A program made the translations under genes and the position numbers. This document shows, in pieces, positions 20,277 through 35,540 of a stretch of DNA of 64,000 bases. The notes under the pieces are model-generated. The model worked only from the letters and a program-made list of their open reading frames with translations, searched no databases and had not been told where the DNA came from. This DNA is from Methylophaga thalassica (GTDB lineage: Bacteria; Pseudomonadota; Gammaproteobacteria; Nitrosococcales; Methylophagaceae): contig NZ_BSND01000013.1 in NCBI RefSeq assembly GCF_030159795.1, forward strand, positions 1-64,000, read 5' to 3'. Numbering within the stretch: position 1 is the first letter of the stretch; the number at the start of each line of letters is the position of its first letter.

Positions 20277-21053
20277 TCATTTAGCACTTTGCTTTTGTCG
20301 TCGCATAAATTCACTGGCTAGCGCCATGTAAGCAATCGACCCTCTAGAGGCCCGGTCATAATTCAATACAGGTAATCCATAACTCGGCGCTTCAGCTAAC
20401 CTGACGTTTCTTGGAATAATCGAGTGAAAAACCTTTGCGTCAAAATGGCTAATCAATTGCCGAGAAACCTCATTGGCAAGATTATTCCGAGCATCAAACA
20501 TGGTTCTTAATAATCCGGTGACTTCCAGATTGGGGTTGGCTCGCTGTTTTACCCGTTCAATCGTTTTCAGTAATGACGATAAACCTTCAAGTGCATAATA
20601 TTCGCATTGAATCGGAATCAAAACACCCTGTGCTGCAACCAACGCATTGACGGTAAGCATACTCAATGAGGGCGGACAGTCAATCAGAATGTAATCATAC
20701 TTATCACGTGTTGACTCAAGCGCAAGACGTAAACGATGCTCTCGCAGCTTAATCTCCAGTAACTCGACCTCAGCCGCCGTTAAATCAGCATTGGTTGGCA
20801 TGACATCAAAGCCAATCTCATCGGGTCGAATAATGGCATCAACTGCCCGCGCCTCAGCCATGATCACTTCATAACTGCTGTTTTCTATCTGATTTTTATC
20901 CAGCCCGCATCCTGTTGTCGCATTTCCCTGCGGGTCAAGATCAATGAGCAAGACTTTTTTACCATAATCGGCCAGTGACGCTGCCAGATTAACTGTTGTG
21001 GTCGTTTTACCCACCCCCCCTTTCTGGTTGGTCACCGCAAAGATATCGCCCAT
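20277..21053 (-). CDS. parA: chromosome partition ATPase ParA (Soj)
   Basis: Deviant-Walker ATPase of 258 residues that binds DNA non-specifically as an ATP dimer and drives segregation of ParB-parS complexes. The signature KGGVGKTTTTVNLAA, the Walker A' region DLDPQGNATTG and YILIDCPPSLS are visible. It lacks the N-terminal DNA-binding domain of plasmid type Ia ParA, so it is the chromosomal form. It is cotranscribed with rsmG upstream and parB downstream. Confidence 0.97.
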   Translation of the reverse strand: MGDIFAVTNQKGGVGKTTTTVNLAASLADYGKKVLLIDLDPQGNATTGCGLDKNQIENSSYEVIMAEARAVDAIIRPDEIGFDVMPTNADLTAAEVELLEIKLREHRLRLALESTRDKYDYILIDCPPSLSMLTVNALVAAQGVLIPIQCEYYALEGLSSLLKTIERVKQRANPNLEVTGLLRTMFDARNNLANEVSRQLISHFDAKVFHSIIPRNVRLAEAPSYGLPVLNYDRASRGSIAYMALASEFMRRQKQSAK

Positions 21054-21061
21054 ACTTAGTC

Positions 21062-21691
21062 TTAATCCTTGATAAGTCTTACTAAATGTCTTTCACCATC
21101 ACACTCAGGCACGTTTAAAGATATGACATCGTGCAAATGAAAGTCTGTAGATTCAAATGCTAATTCTTCTTCTGGGTAAGTGCCTTTCATCAGCACTAAT
21201 TTGCCACCCTCCTCACAATGAGAACCGGCAAGCTGAATGATGTCATCAATACTGGCAAATGCCCGAGCCGTGATAATAGCAAATTTAGGTAAAGATACCT
21301 GTTCTACACGCCCATGCACAACCGTGACATTATCTAAGGCAAGTTCTGCTTTGACTTGTTGTAAAAAACGCGTTTTTTTTGAGTTACTATCAAGTAAGGT
21401 GACCCGCGTTTGCGGTTGGCAGATAGCAACGGGCACACCAGGTAAGCCTCCACCGGTACCTACATCTAATAATGATATTGATGTGATATAGGGCAATACT
21501 GAGAGACTATCGATAATATGACGGGCCATCATTTGCTCAGGCTCGCGAATGGATGTCAGGTTGTATACCTTGTTCCATTTATGTAACAACATCACGTAAG
21601 CGACAAGTTTCTGGCATTGTTCGTCGGCTAACGTTAGCCCAAGTAACTCACATCCACGCTTTAACTGGTTTAATAGACTTTGCTCAAGCAT
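21062..21691 (-). CDS. rsmG: 16S rRNA (guanine527-N7)-methyltransferase RsmG
   Basis: Methylates G527 of 16S rRNA using S-adenosylmethionine; 209 residues. The SAM-binding motif DVGTGGGLPGVPVAI, the LLDSNSKKTRFLQQ block, and the TARAFASIDD motif are all present. It overlaps the mnmG stop by one base, the classical gidA-gidB arrangement. Loss of this gene causes low-level streptomycin resistance in several bacteria (family knowledge). Confidence 0.97.
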   Translation of the reverse strand: MLEQSLLNQLKRGCELLGLTLADEQCQKLVAYVMLLHKWNKVYNLTSIREPEQMMARHIIDSLSVLPYITSISLLDVGTGGGLPGVPVAICQPQTRVTLLDSNSKKTRFLQQVKAELALDNVTVVHGRVEQVSLPKFAIITARAFASIDDIIQLAGSHCEEGGKLVLMKGTYPEEELAFESTDFHLHDVISLNVPECDGERHLVRLIKD

Positions 21692-23574
21692 TAACTCGCT
21701 TCGCTCATTCCGCTACGCTTTAAATGCACTAATAATAGTGAGACGGCGGCGGGCGTCACACCTGAAATTCGTGCAGCCTGACCTAAATTTCCTGGCCTTG
21801 CCTGTTCTAGTTTCTCACGAACTTCATTAGACAAACCACGAACGTTTTTATAGTCCATATCCAGTGGCAATTCTGTGTTCTCATGGCGTTGCAAACGTTC
21901 GATCTCATTTTGCTGACGATCAATGTAACCCGAATATTTAGCCTGAATCACCACCTGCTCAGCCACATCATCAGCAATATCTTGCTCTTCACCCATCAAA
22001 TCAAGCAGTCCTGCATAATCAACTTTCGGGCGTCGCAGTAATTCTTTTGCTGAAGCAACTTTATTCAGTTTCTCACCTAAGACTTGTTCAGCTCTTTCTT
22101 GATCCACTTTTTCCGGTACAAACTTGTAACTGTCCAGACGGGCATTTTCTTTGGCGACAGCATCCTGCTTCTCATTGAATACCGCCCAGCGCTCGTCATC
22201 TACCAACCCAAGTTGACGGGCAATTGGTGTCAGGCGAATATCCGCATTGTCTTCGCGAAGCATTAAACGATATTCAGCGCGGCTGGTGAACATGCGATAT
22301 GGCTCGCGGGTGCCGGAGGTAATTAAATCATCAATAAGTACGCCCATATAGGCTTCATCACGACGCGGATACCACTGTTCTTCACCACGCGCTTGTAAAC
22401 CCGCATTAAGACCAGCAATCAGACCTTGTGCTCCGGCTTCTTCATAACCCGTTGTACCGTTAATCTGACCAGCAAAAAATAATCCAGCCATGTGTTTGGT
22501 TTCTAACCAGGGATGCAGATCACGTGGATCAAAAAAGTCATACTCAATCGCATAACCTGGTCTGGTAATGTGCGCATTTTCCAAACCTTTCATGGAACGG
22601 ACAATTTCATATTGCACATCAAACGGCAGGCTTGTTGATATGCCATTCGGATAGACTTCACCACATTCCAGACCTTCTGGCTCCAGGAAAATCTGATGGG
22701 ACTGACGATCAGCAAAACGAACGACTTTATCTTCAATTGAAGGACAGTAACGTGGACCAATACCTTCAATTTCACCGCTATACATCGGGGAGCGGTCCAG
22801 ATTATTTCTGATCACATCATGAGTTCGCTCATTGGTGTGTGTAATAAAGCACGAGATTTGGCGAGGATGATGCTCAGTTTTACCTAAGAAAGAAAAAACA
22901 GGGGTCGGTGTATCGCCCGGCTGTTCGGTCAGTTCTGAGAAATTAATACTGTTGATATCAATACGTGGAGGTGTGCCTGTTTTTAAGCGATCAACTCTAA
23001 AAGGTAAAGCACGCAGGCGTTGGGATAAAGCAATGGAAGCAGGATCTCCAGCGCGACCACCCTGATGATGTTGTAAGCCAATATGAATTAAACCGCCAAG
23101 GAAAGTCCCCACGGTTAACACAACGGCTTTAGCAGAGAAGCGTAAACCCGCTTGTGTCACGACACCAACAACTCGATCATTTTCCACAACAAGATCATCG
23201 ACTGGTTGTTGGAATATATATAGGTTGGGTTGATTTTCCAGGTAAGCCCGCACTGCCGCTTTATAACGAATACGATCAGCCTGAGCACGTGTCGCTCTTA
23301 CTGCTGGCCCCTTGCTGGAGTTCAATGTACGAAATTGAATACCCGCTCTGTCAGCGGCTTTTGCCATAATCCCGCCCATGGCATCAATTTCTTTGACCAG
23401 ATGACCTTTACCAATGCCACCGATTGCTGGATTACAACTCATTTGCCCCAGTGTCTCGATGTTTTGCGTCAATAGTAGTGTCTTCACACCTTGACGTGCA
23501 GACGCTAAAGCCGCTTCAGTCCCGGCATGACCACCGCCAACAACGATGACCTCGTAATGATCCTGGAAACTCAT
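21691..23574 (-). CDS. mnmG: tRNA uridine-34 carboxymethylaminomethyl enzyme MnmG
   Basis: FAD-dependent partner of MnmE that forms cmnm5U at wobble position 34 of several tRNAs; 627 residues. The dinucleotide-binding [17 protein letters not shown] motif and [19 protein letters not shown] are at the N-terminus. The YCPSIEDKV and [10 protein letters not shown] motifs are in the middle, and the helical C-terminal domain ([12 protein letters not shown]) is intact. It heads the mnmG-rsmG-parA-parB cluster. Confidence 0.98.
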   Translation of the reverse strand: MSFQDHYEVIVVGGGHAGTEAALASARQGVKTLLLTQNIETLGQMSCNPAIGGIGKGHLVKEIDAMGGIMAKAADRAGIQFRTLNSSKGPAVRATRAQADRIRYKAAVRAYLENQPNLYIFQQPVDDLVVENDRVVGVVTQAGLRFSAKAVVLTVGTFLGGLIHIGLQHHQGGRAGDPASIALSQRLRALPFRVDRLKTGTPPRIDINSINFSELTEQPGDTPTPVFSFLGKTEHHPRQISCFITHTNERTHDVIRNNLDRSPMYSGEIEGIGPRYCPSIEDKVVRFADRQSHQIFLEPEGLECGEVYPNGISTSLPFDVQYEIVRSMKGLENAHITRPGYAIEYDFFDPRDLHPWLETKHMAGLFFAGQINGTTGYEEAGAQGLIAGLNAGLQARGEEQWYPRRDEAYMGVLIDDLITSGTREPYRMFTSRAEYRLMLREDNADIRLTPIARQLGLVDDERWAVFNEKQDAVAKENARLDSYKFVPEKVDQERAEQVLGEKLNKVASAKELLRRPKVDYAGLLDLMGEEQDIADDVAEQVVIQAKYSGYIDRQQNEIERLQRHENTELPLDMDYKNVRGLSNEVREKLEQARPGNLGQAARISGVTPAAVSLLLVHLKRSGMSEAS

Positions 23575-23676
23575 ATCACACCAACAATCTAAAAAATAAA
23601 GAGGGTAATTTTAACATGCTGTTAATAATGTTTGCCTATAATTCAAACGTTTATCTTACAAACCACTGAGGACATT

Positions 23677-24030
23677 ATGGAAAAAAACCGTGGCATTAAG
23701 CGCTTACTCTTCGCTCTGGTCTACTCATGGCAAGGTCTCATCTCAGCCTTGAAACACGAAGAGGCCTTTCGTCAGGAGTTTTTTGCGTTTGTTTTTTTAA
23801 CCGCTATCAGCTTTTATCTTGATGTCACAGCGGTCGAACGGTTACTGATGATTTCCAGTGTTGTTTTAGTGATGATCGTTGAAGTATTGAACTCGGCCAT
23901 TGAAACTGTTGTTGATCGTGTCAGTACAGATAAACACAAATTATCTGGCCGAGCTAAAGACTATGGTTCTTTTGCTGTGTTAATGACCATCTTGATTGCT
24001 ACTGCTACCTGGCTGACTATTTTGCTTTAG
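23677..24030 (+). CDS. dgkA: diacylglycerol kinase
   Basis: Small integral membrane lipid kinase (117 residues, three helices) that recycles diacylglycerol to phosphatidic acid. The ATG at 23677 is chosen because GAGG lies 5 nt upstream and the product starts [13 protein letters not shown]; an earlier ATG adds an unconserved stretch. Active-site blocks [11 protein letters not shown] and [14 protein letters not shown] are conserved. Its last 14 bases overlap the end of convergent lgt. Confidence 0.95.
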   Translation: MEKNRGIKRLLFALVYSWQGLISALKHEEAFRQEFFAFVFLTAISFYLDVTAVERLLMISSVVLVMIVEVLNSAIETVVDRVSTDKHKLSGRAKDYGSFAVLMTILIATATWLTILL

Positions 24031-24799
24031 CACCCATTCTATAAGATGCCACCATTAATAAGATGCCAAACACAATCATCGGTAAACAGAGAATTTGGCC
24101 CATCGTTAACCAGTCAAACGCTAAATAGCCATACTGAGCATCAGGAATACGAACAAACTCGATGATAAAGCGGAAAAATCCATATCCCAGCAAGAACAAA
24201 CCAGAAACCGCCGCTTTCGGTCTCGGTTTAGAAGAGAACCACCATAAAAGGATAAACAACAAGACACCTTCTAATGCCGCTTCATAAAGCTGTGAAGGAT
24301 GTCTTGGTAATGGCCCTGCACCAGGGAATACCATGGCCCAGGGTACATCACTGACTTTTCCCCATAATTCACCATTAATAAAGTTACCAATGCGACCGAA
24401 CATCAAACCGATCGGTACCATCGGTGCAATAAAATCACTGATCTCGAAAAAAGATTTCCCGGTTTTTCTACCAAACCACCAAAAGGCTGTCAGCACACCC
24501 AGTAAACCACCATGGAACGACATACCGCCCTGCCAGATTTTGAATAGGTTCAGTGGGTTTTCCAGGTTAGTCTGCAAGTCATAAAAAATGGCATAGCCTA
24601 AACGACCACCAATAATGACACCGACCGCACCATAAAAAAGTAAGTCTTCTAATTGTTGTCGGGTCCAGTCTGTTTTATTTACACGGTAAAGACCTAGCAA
24701 CCACACAAACAAAAAACCAAATAGATACATCAACCCATACCAATGAATGTGCAGAGGGCCAATGCTTAAGGCGATAGGATCAATTTGGGGATACGTCAT
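24017..24799 (-). CDS. lgt: prolipoprotein diacylglyceryl transferase
   Basis: Inner-membrane enzyme that transfers diacylglycerol from phosphatidylglycerol to the lipobox cysteine, the first step of lipoprotein maturation; 260 residues, about seven helices. The Lgt signature [13 protein letters not shown] and the conserved HWYGLMY and GGMSFHGG segments are present. The ATG at 24799 ([11 protein letters not shown]) with an upstream GAG is preferred over a GTG three codons earlier. It supplies the modification needed for the lipoproteins encoded at 37003 and 54836. Confidence 0.96.
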   Translation of the reverse strand: MTYPQIDPIALSIGPLHIHWYGLMYLFGFLFVWLLGLYRVNKTDWTRQQLEDLLFYGAVGVIIGGRLGYAIFYDLQTNLENPLNLFKIWQGGMSFHGGLLGVLTAFWWFGRKTGKSFFEISDFIAPMVPIGLMFGRIGNFINGELWGKVSDVPWAMVFPGAGPLPRHPSQLYEAALEGVLLFILLWWFSSKPRPKAAVSGLFLLGYGFFRFIIEFVRIPDAQYGYLAFDWLTMGQILCLPMIVFGILLMVASYRMGAKAK

Positions 24800-24871
24800 C
24801 TGTGTCACTCTATGTAAAGTACTGCAATCATACCAATTCAGTGCATATAACGCGAAAGATAAAATCTTATC

Positions 24872-24918
24872 TGCACCATTTTGGACAAAGCGTCAAATTT
24901 ATCGCACCAAATTGATCA
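24872..24918 (+). promoter_or_regulatory. two candidate NtrC-type enhancer half-palindromes
   Basis: TGCACCATTTTGGACA (24872-24887) and GCACCAAATTGATCA (24904-24918) each match the left half (GCACCA) and central TG of the NtrC consensus. Their GCAC words start 31 bp apart, about three helical turns. They lie roughly 100-130 bp upstream of the expected start of the sigma54 promoter at 24984, the normal enhancer distance. The right halves are poor, so confidence is moderate. Confidence 0.5.
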
Positions 24919-24983
24919 CAATCATCCGGTTAATGCTATCCATTGACCATCTATATCTCTGTTTTATATAAAATTTGTAAAGT

Positions 24984-24999
24984 TGGCACATATTCTGCT
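24984..24999 (+). promoter_or_regulatory. sigma54 (-24/-12) promoter
   Basis: TGGCAC (24984-24989) and CTGCT (24995-24999) place the invariant GG and GC 12 bp apart, as required for RpoN promoters. It is about 100 nt upstream of the porin start and is the first promoter for the porin-glnK-amtB group, consistent with nitrogen-limitation control. Confidence 0.75.
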
Positions 25000-25096
25000 C
25001 TTGTTGTTGTAGTCTGAATACAAAGTGTTGCAAAAGACCAACGCATGGATTCAAAAAAGACTAATAAACATTTTAAAACCGAGGAGTAACACCATA

Positions 25097-25837
25097 ATGA
25101 AATTACGTACAATTTCGGCTCTTACACTAGCAGCGACATCATTATTTGCTGCATCATCAGCAATGGCTTGGGAAAGTGAAGACGGTCAGCACTCAACCAG
25201 TGCTAGCGTTACATTAACAACAGACTACATTTTCCGTGGTATTTCATTAACAGACGAAGATCCAGCTATCCAAGGTAGTTTTGATTACGCACACTCATCA
25301 GGTCTGTATGCTGGTACTTGGGCATCAAATATCAGTGACAGTGCTGATAGCAATATTGAAATTGACCTTTATGCTGGTTTCGCTAATGAGTTTGGTGACA
25401 CTGGTATTGGCTACGATGTATCAGTTCGTCGTTACACTTATCCTGGTCAAAACAGTAATGACGAACTTGATTACACAGAATACTTAGGTTCTCTTTCATA
25501 CAGCTACTTCACTGCAATGATTGGTTACACAAACAATATTCAAGGTGGTGATGGTAAAGATGCTGATGAAATCTACTACAACCTTGCGTTTGATTATGAA
25601 CTTCCATACGGCTTCGGCTTAAATGCTGCAATTGGTTACACTGACTCTGATCGTAATGATTATGACAGCACTTTATCTGACAGCTACATGGACTACACAA
25701 TCGGATTATCAAAATCATTTATTGGTCTTGACTGGTCTGTAGCTTATGTTGGTACAAACAGCGATGGTGAAGACTTTGAATTAGGTGATGGAACATCTGA
25801 CGATCGCTTCGTAGCTAGCGTTAGCGCATCATTCTAA
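25097..25837 (+). CDS. TorF-family putative outer-membrane porin
   Basis: Predicted beta-barrel porin of 246 residues. The signal peptide (MKLRTISALTLAATSLFAAS, cleavage after AMA) precedes the TorF family start ASVTLTTDYIFRGISLTD. The remainder alternates short amphipathic strands rich in Tyr, Asp and Gly (LDLYAGFANE, YLGSLSYSYF, YNLAFDYELP) and ends in VSASF, a typical C-terminal aromatic for barrel insertion. GAGGAG lies 10 nt upstream of the ATG. It is placed between a sigma54 promoter and glnK-amtB. I infer a role in letting ammonium or other nitrogen sources cross the outer membrane under nitrogen limitation; this is not established. Confidence 0.85.
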   Translation: MKLRTISALTLAATSLFAASSAMAWESEDGQHSTSASVTLTTDYIFRGISLTDEDPAIQGSFDYAHSSGLYAGTWASNISDSADSNIEIDLYAGFANEFGDTGIGYDVSVRRYTYPGQNSNDELDYTEYLGSLSYSYFTAMIGYTNNIQGGDGKDADEIYYNLAFDYELPYGFGLNAAIGYTDSDRNDYDSTLSDSYMDYTIGLSKSFIGLDWSVAYVGTNSDGEDFELGDGTSDDRFVASVSASF

Positions 25838-25848
25838 ACTTCTCACAG

Positions 25849-26238
<390 letters not shown>

Positions 26239-26256
26239 GCTTGGGGAGAAAATAAT

Positions 26257-27528
26257 ATGGAAAATCAAATTTTCGAACTCCAATATGCCATGGATACCTT
26301 TTACTTCTTAGTAATGGGTGCTCTTGTCATGTGGATGGCCGCTGGATTCTCAATGTTAGAAGCCGGTCTGGTTCGCGCAAAAAATACGACTGAAATCTTA
26401 ACCAAAAACGTGATGTTGTTTGCTATTGCCTGCACAGCTTATCTGGTTGTTGGTTATGACATCATGTACGGCGGCGGTATCTTCCTTGCTGGGATTGATG
26501 GCGGTGACACATTAGTTGCAGATGCCTTGGCATCTTCTGCTGAAAATGGTTTTGATGGTGGTTCTGTTTACTCAGCTGCTTCAGACTTTTTCTTCCAAGT
26601 TGTTTTCGTTGCAACTGCGATGTCTATCGTCTCTGGTGCGGTTGCTGAACGTATGAAGCTGTGGGCATTTGCTGGCTTTGCGATCGTCATGACTGCGTTT
26701 ATCTACCCAATGGAAGGTTCTTGGACATGGGGTGGTAACGATGTCTTAGGTATGTACAACCTTGGTGACCTTGGTTTCTTAGACTTTGCCGGTTCAGGTA
26801 TCGTGCATATGGCTGGTGCTGCTGCAGCTCTTGCAGGTGTATTGTTACTTGGTGCTCGTAAAGGCAAATACGGCCCTAACGGCGAAATTAACCCAATTCC
26901 AGGTGCTAACTTACCAATGGCAACATTAGGTACATTCATTTTATGGATGGGTTGGTTCGGCTTTAACGGTGGTTCAGTTTTAAAACTAGGTGATATTGCC
27001 AGTGCCAACTCTGTTGCCATGGTATTCCTGAATACCAATGCTGCTGCAGCTGGTGGTGTTATCGCTGCCCTTATTGTGGCTAAAATCATGTTCGGTAAAG
27101 CCGACTTAACTATGATTCTTAATGGTGCATTAGCAGGTCTTGTTGCTATCACTGCAGGTCCTGATACTCCATCACCATTAATGGCGACTATCATCGGTGC
27201 TATCGGCGGTATCATCGTTGTCTTCTCAATCGTCTTCTTAGACAAACTGAAAATCGACGATCCTGTTGGTGCGATCTCTGTTCACGGCACCGTTGGTCTG
27301 TGGGGTCTGTTAGCAGTGCCTTTAACAAACAGTGATGCTTCATTCTCTGGTCAGTTGATTGGTGCAGCAACTATCTTTGTCTGGGTATTTGTTACCAGCT
27401 TGATCGTCTGGGGTATCCTAAAAGCTGTGATGGGTCTGCGTGTCTCTGAAGAAGAAGAGTACGAAGGCGTTGACTACGTTGAATGTGGTATGGAAGCGTA
27501 CCCTGAGTTTACTAACACTGGCAAATAA
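26257..27528 (+). CDS. amtB: ammonium transporter AmtB
   Basis: Trimeric ammonium channel of 423 residues with about eleven membrane helices. Conserved blocks are GFSMLEAGLVRAKNT, FAGSGIVHMAGAAAALAG, and WMGWFGFNGGS. The pore twin histidines are in IVHMAG and in AISVHGTVGLWG. The N-terminus (MENQIFELQYAMDTFYF) has no cleavable signal peptide, unlike E. coli AmtB. It is the last gene before a strong terminator. Confidence 0.97.
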   Translation: MENQIFELQYAMDTFYFLVMGALVMWMAAGFSMLEAGLVRAKNTTEILTKNVMLFAIACTAYLVVGYDIMYGGGIFLAGIDGGDTLVADALASSAENGFDGGSVYSAASDFFFQVVFVATAMSIVSGAVAERMKLWAFAGFAIVMTAFIYPMEGSWTWGGNDVLGMYNLGDLGFLDFAGSGIVHMAGAAAALAGVLLLGARKGKYGPNGEINPIPGANLPMATLGTFILWMGWFGFNGGSVLKLGDIASANSVAMVFLNTNAAAAGGVIAALIVAKIMFGKADLTMILNGALAGLVAITAGPDTPSPLMATIIGAIGGIIVVFSIVFLDKLKIDDPVGAISVHGTVGLWGLLAVPLTNSDASFSGQLIGAATIFVWVFVTSLIVWGILKAVMGLRVSEEEEYEGVDYVECGMEAYPEFTNTGK

Positions 27529-27552
27529 GCCACTTAGGCAAACTCAACAAAT

Positions 27553-27586
27553 AAAAAGGGCAAGTATTCATTACTTGCCCTTTTTT
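27553..27586. terminator. bidirectional terminator for amtB and hemE
   Basis: AAAAGGGCAAGTA-type arm pairs with ACTTGCCCTTTT across a short loop, with A-tract and T-tract on the two sides. It lies 25 nt after the amtB stop and 22 nt after the hemE stop on the opposite strand, so it serves both convergent genes. Confidence 0.85.
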
Positions 27587-27608
27587 ATTTTTGCGATATC
27601 AATAATAG

Positions 27609-28673
27609 CTACTGATGGTACTTTTCACTTAATCGATGTACAGAATCAACGAGTCTTGCCATATTCTCTGGGTTCACCGATGGGTGAATACCATGACCAA
27701 GGTTAAATACATGGCCTGTTCCGTTACCATAAGCTTCAAGAATCGTACTCACTTCTTGTTCAACACGATCGGGTGATGCATATAAAACGCATGGGTCCAT
27801 ATTGCCTTGTAACGTCACCTTATCACCGACACGCTGTCTTGCTGAACGAATATCTGTTGTCCAATCCAGTCCTAATCCATTCACACCGGTCTCAGCCATC
27901 CATTCCAGCCATTGGCCACCACCTTTGGTAAACAGGGTCACAGGAACTTCTCGTCCTTCAGATTCTTTAATCAAACCATTAACGATTTTGTCCATATAAG
28001 CTAGTGAGAATGCTTTGTAATTCTCAGGACTTAATGTGCCGCCCCAGGTATCAAATAACATAATAGCTTGAGCACCCGCTTTAATTTGAGCGTTTAAATA
28101 GTCAATAACCGACTCAGCCAATACATTTAGTAAAGCATGCATTTGATCTGGTGCATCAAACATCATGCCTTTTACTTTTGCAAAGTCTTTACTGCTTCCA
28201 CCTTCCACCATATAACACGCCAGAGTCCAAGGGCTGCCACTAAAACCGATAAGTGGTACTTTGCCATCGAGTTCTTTTCTGGTCAGACGTATCGCATCCA
28301 TCACATAGCCAAGAGAATCTTCCATATCAGGTACTGCAAGATTAGCTATATCCTGTGCATTTTGAATTGTTTTAGAAAACTTTGGCCCTTCACCCGTGAC
28401 AAAATGCAGTCCTAGACCCATCGCGTCAGGTACAGTTAAGATATCTGAAAAGATGATAGCGGCATCAAGGTCATAGCGTCTAAGTGGTTGTAAGGTAACT
28501 TCACAAGCCAATTCAGGGGTAGAACAAAGCGTCATAAAATTGCCCGCTTTTTGTCTGACTTCACGGTATTCAGGCAAATAACGACCCGCCTGACGCATGA
28601 CCCAGACCGGGGTTTTGTCTACCGGTTGCTTTAGTAATGTCCTGAGATAACGATCGTTTTTTAGACTGCTCAC
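27609..28673 (-). CDS. hemE: uroporphyrinogen decarboxylase
   Basis: Decarboxylates uroporphyrinogen III to coproporphyrinogen III in haem synthesis; 354 residues, exactly the E. coli length. The signature [37 protein letters not shown] and the C-terminal FNLGHGIHP block are conserved. The start is taken as GTG (28671-28673), because GGAG lies 6 nt upstream and the following SLKNDRYL matches the family. An upstream ATG in frame would add 21 residues overlapping the gltD terminator region. It follows gltD but is separated from it by a terminator. Confidence 0.96.
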   Translation of the reverse strand: MSSLKNDRYLRTLLKQPVDKTPVWVMRQAGRYLPEYREVRQKAGNFMTLCSTPELACEVTLQPLRRYDLDAAIIFSDILTVPDAMGLGLHFVTGEGPKFSKTIQNAQDIANLAVPDMEDSLGYVMDAIRLTRKELDGKVPLIGFSGSPWTLACYMVEGGSSKDFAKVKGMMFDAPDQMHALLNVLAESVIDYLNAQIKAGAQAIMLFDTWGGTLSPENYKAFSLAYMDKIVNGLIKESEGREVPVTLFTKGGGQWLEWMAETGVNGLGLDWTTDIRSARQRVGDKVTLQGNMDPCVLYASPDRVEQEVSTILEAYGNGTGHVFNLGHGIHPSVNPENMARLVDSVHRLSEKYHQ

Positions 28674-28723
28674 AATTGACTCCTGAATAGCTGGACCTGT
28701 TTTTAAGAATGATAGATATAAAA

Positions 28724-28769
28724 AAGGCTTCATCATACAGGAAGCCCTATCCCTGTATGAAAAAGCCTT
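28724..28769 (-). terminator. gltBD terminator
   Basis: An 18-bp stem with three mismatches (28724-28741 with 28752-28769) followed on the minus strand by TTTTTT. It lies 25 nt after the gltD stop and upstream of the hemE start, separating the two transcription units or attenuating read-through. Confidence 0.75.
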
Positions 28770-28794
28770 ATTGTTTAATGATGTAGATCAGTGA

Positions 28795-34724
<5,930 letters not shown>

Positions 34725-34805
34725 TGCTCACCCGTCGGATAGCCCGGCGGTATTCGGAAATCATCTTCGAGGAGCGTTGACCAAATACGGCAGAAAGGAT
34801 CATCT

Positions 34806-34834
34806 ATTATAACGATGGATACCTTGCCATTCAA
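34806..34834 (-). promoter_or_regulatory. sigma70-type gltB promoter
   Basis: On the minus strand TTGAAT (34829-34834) and TATAAT (34806-34811) are 17 nt apart, leaving a leader of about 75 nt before gltB. No NtrC, Lrp or riboswitch element is recognised in that leader. Confidence 0.7.
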
Positions 34835-34935
34835 TTATTACGATACCTTCCTTGGCAAAATATGAGCGTTAAATTTTCCTATTTTCAATAAAATAGCTAA
34901 AATGCACTGTTTTTGACGAGAACAACGGAACGATC

Positions 34936-35427
34936 ATGGACAAACCCTTAATCGGTGTCGTCATGGGCAGCAACAGTGACTGGCCCGTTATGCAAAAAGC
35001 AGTTGAGCAACTAGAAGCATTTGGCATCAGCTATGAAGCCAAAGTTGTTTCGGCTCATCGCACGCCAGACTTATTGACGGAATACGCAGAAACGGCCCAA
35101 CAGCGGGGACTTGCTTGCATTATAGCAGGTGCAGGTGGCGCAGCGCACTTACCTGGTATGCTTGCCGCTAGTACTATCGTTCCTGTTTTAGGTGTTCCAG
35201 TCCCATCCAAGTATCTTAAAGGTCAAGACTCACTGTTATCGATCGTACAGATGCCTAAAGGCGTTCCCGTCGCCACATTTGCGATTGGTGAAGCTGGCGC
35301 AGCTAACGCGGCATTGTTTGCTATCGCCCAACTCGCCGTGAATGATGCTCATCTGGCAGCGAAACTGGATGTGTTTCGCAAAAAACAACACCAAACCGTT
35401 GTTGAGATGACCCTACCCCCTCAATAG
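34936..35427 (+). CDS. purE: N5-carboxyaminoimidazole ribonucleotide mutase
   Basis: Class I PurE, 163 residues, converts N5-CAIR to CAIR in purine synthesis. The motif [10 protein letters not shown] and SAHRTPDLL contain the catalytic Ser and His; [11 protein letters not shown] and the octamer-forming C-terminus are typical. A GGAA precedes the ATG. It is 113 nt upstream of purK, and the two enzymes act consecutively. Confidence 0.97.
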   Translation: MDKPLIGVVMGSNSDWPVMQKAVEQLEAFGISYEAKVVSAHRTPDLLTEYAETAQQRGLACIIAGAGGAAHLPGMLAASTIVPVLGVPVPSKYLKGQDSLLSIVQMPKGVPVATFAIGEAGAANAALFAIAQLAVNDAHLAAKLDVFRKKQHQTVVEMTLPPQ

Positions 35428-35447
35428 TACATGGATAAACAAAGCCT

Positions 35448-35468
35448 GTTGATTATTTTTTAATCAAT
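35448..35468 (+). other. AT-rich hairpin between purE and purK
   Basis: TTGATTA and TAATCAA arms around a T-rich loop, 21 nt after purE. It is weak as a terminator because the stem has one G-C pair per arm and there is no external T-run. The rest of the 113-nt gap is featureless AT-rich sequence. Confidence 0.25.
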
Positions 35469-35540
35469 CTCAAGTGCTAATTACCGATAATTAAATACAA
35501 CGCTTATTTTCGACTCGCTAACATTAAAATGAGGTCAATG

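Noticed and set aside
22531-22546. CACGTG-containing word in mnmG as a second parS
   Set aside because: Only the central hexamer is shared; the flanking arms do not match the parS consensus. Similar isolated CACGTG words in atpD, parA and gltB fail in the same way.
23575-23676. Possible oriC next to mnmG
   Set aside because: mnmG is often near the origin, but this 102-nt gap has no cluster of DnaA boxes and is too short.
26703-27245. Long minus-strand ORF (180 codons) opposite amtB
   Set aside because: Composition is a Pro/Ala/Ile-rich shadow of the membrane protein's codons; it has no family signature and no ribosome site.
34725-34935. Purine or glutamine riboswitch between gltB and purE
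   Set aside because: I found a promoter for gltB but no conserved aptamer fold or purine-riboswitch core sequence.
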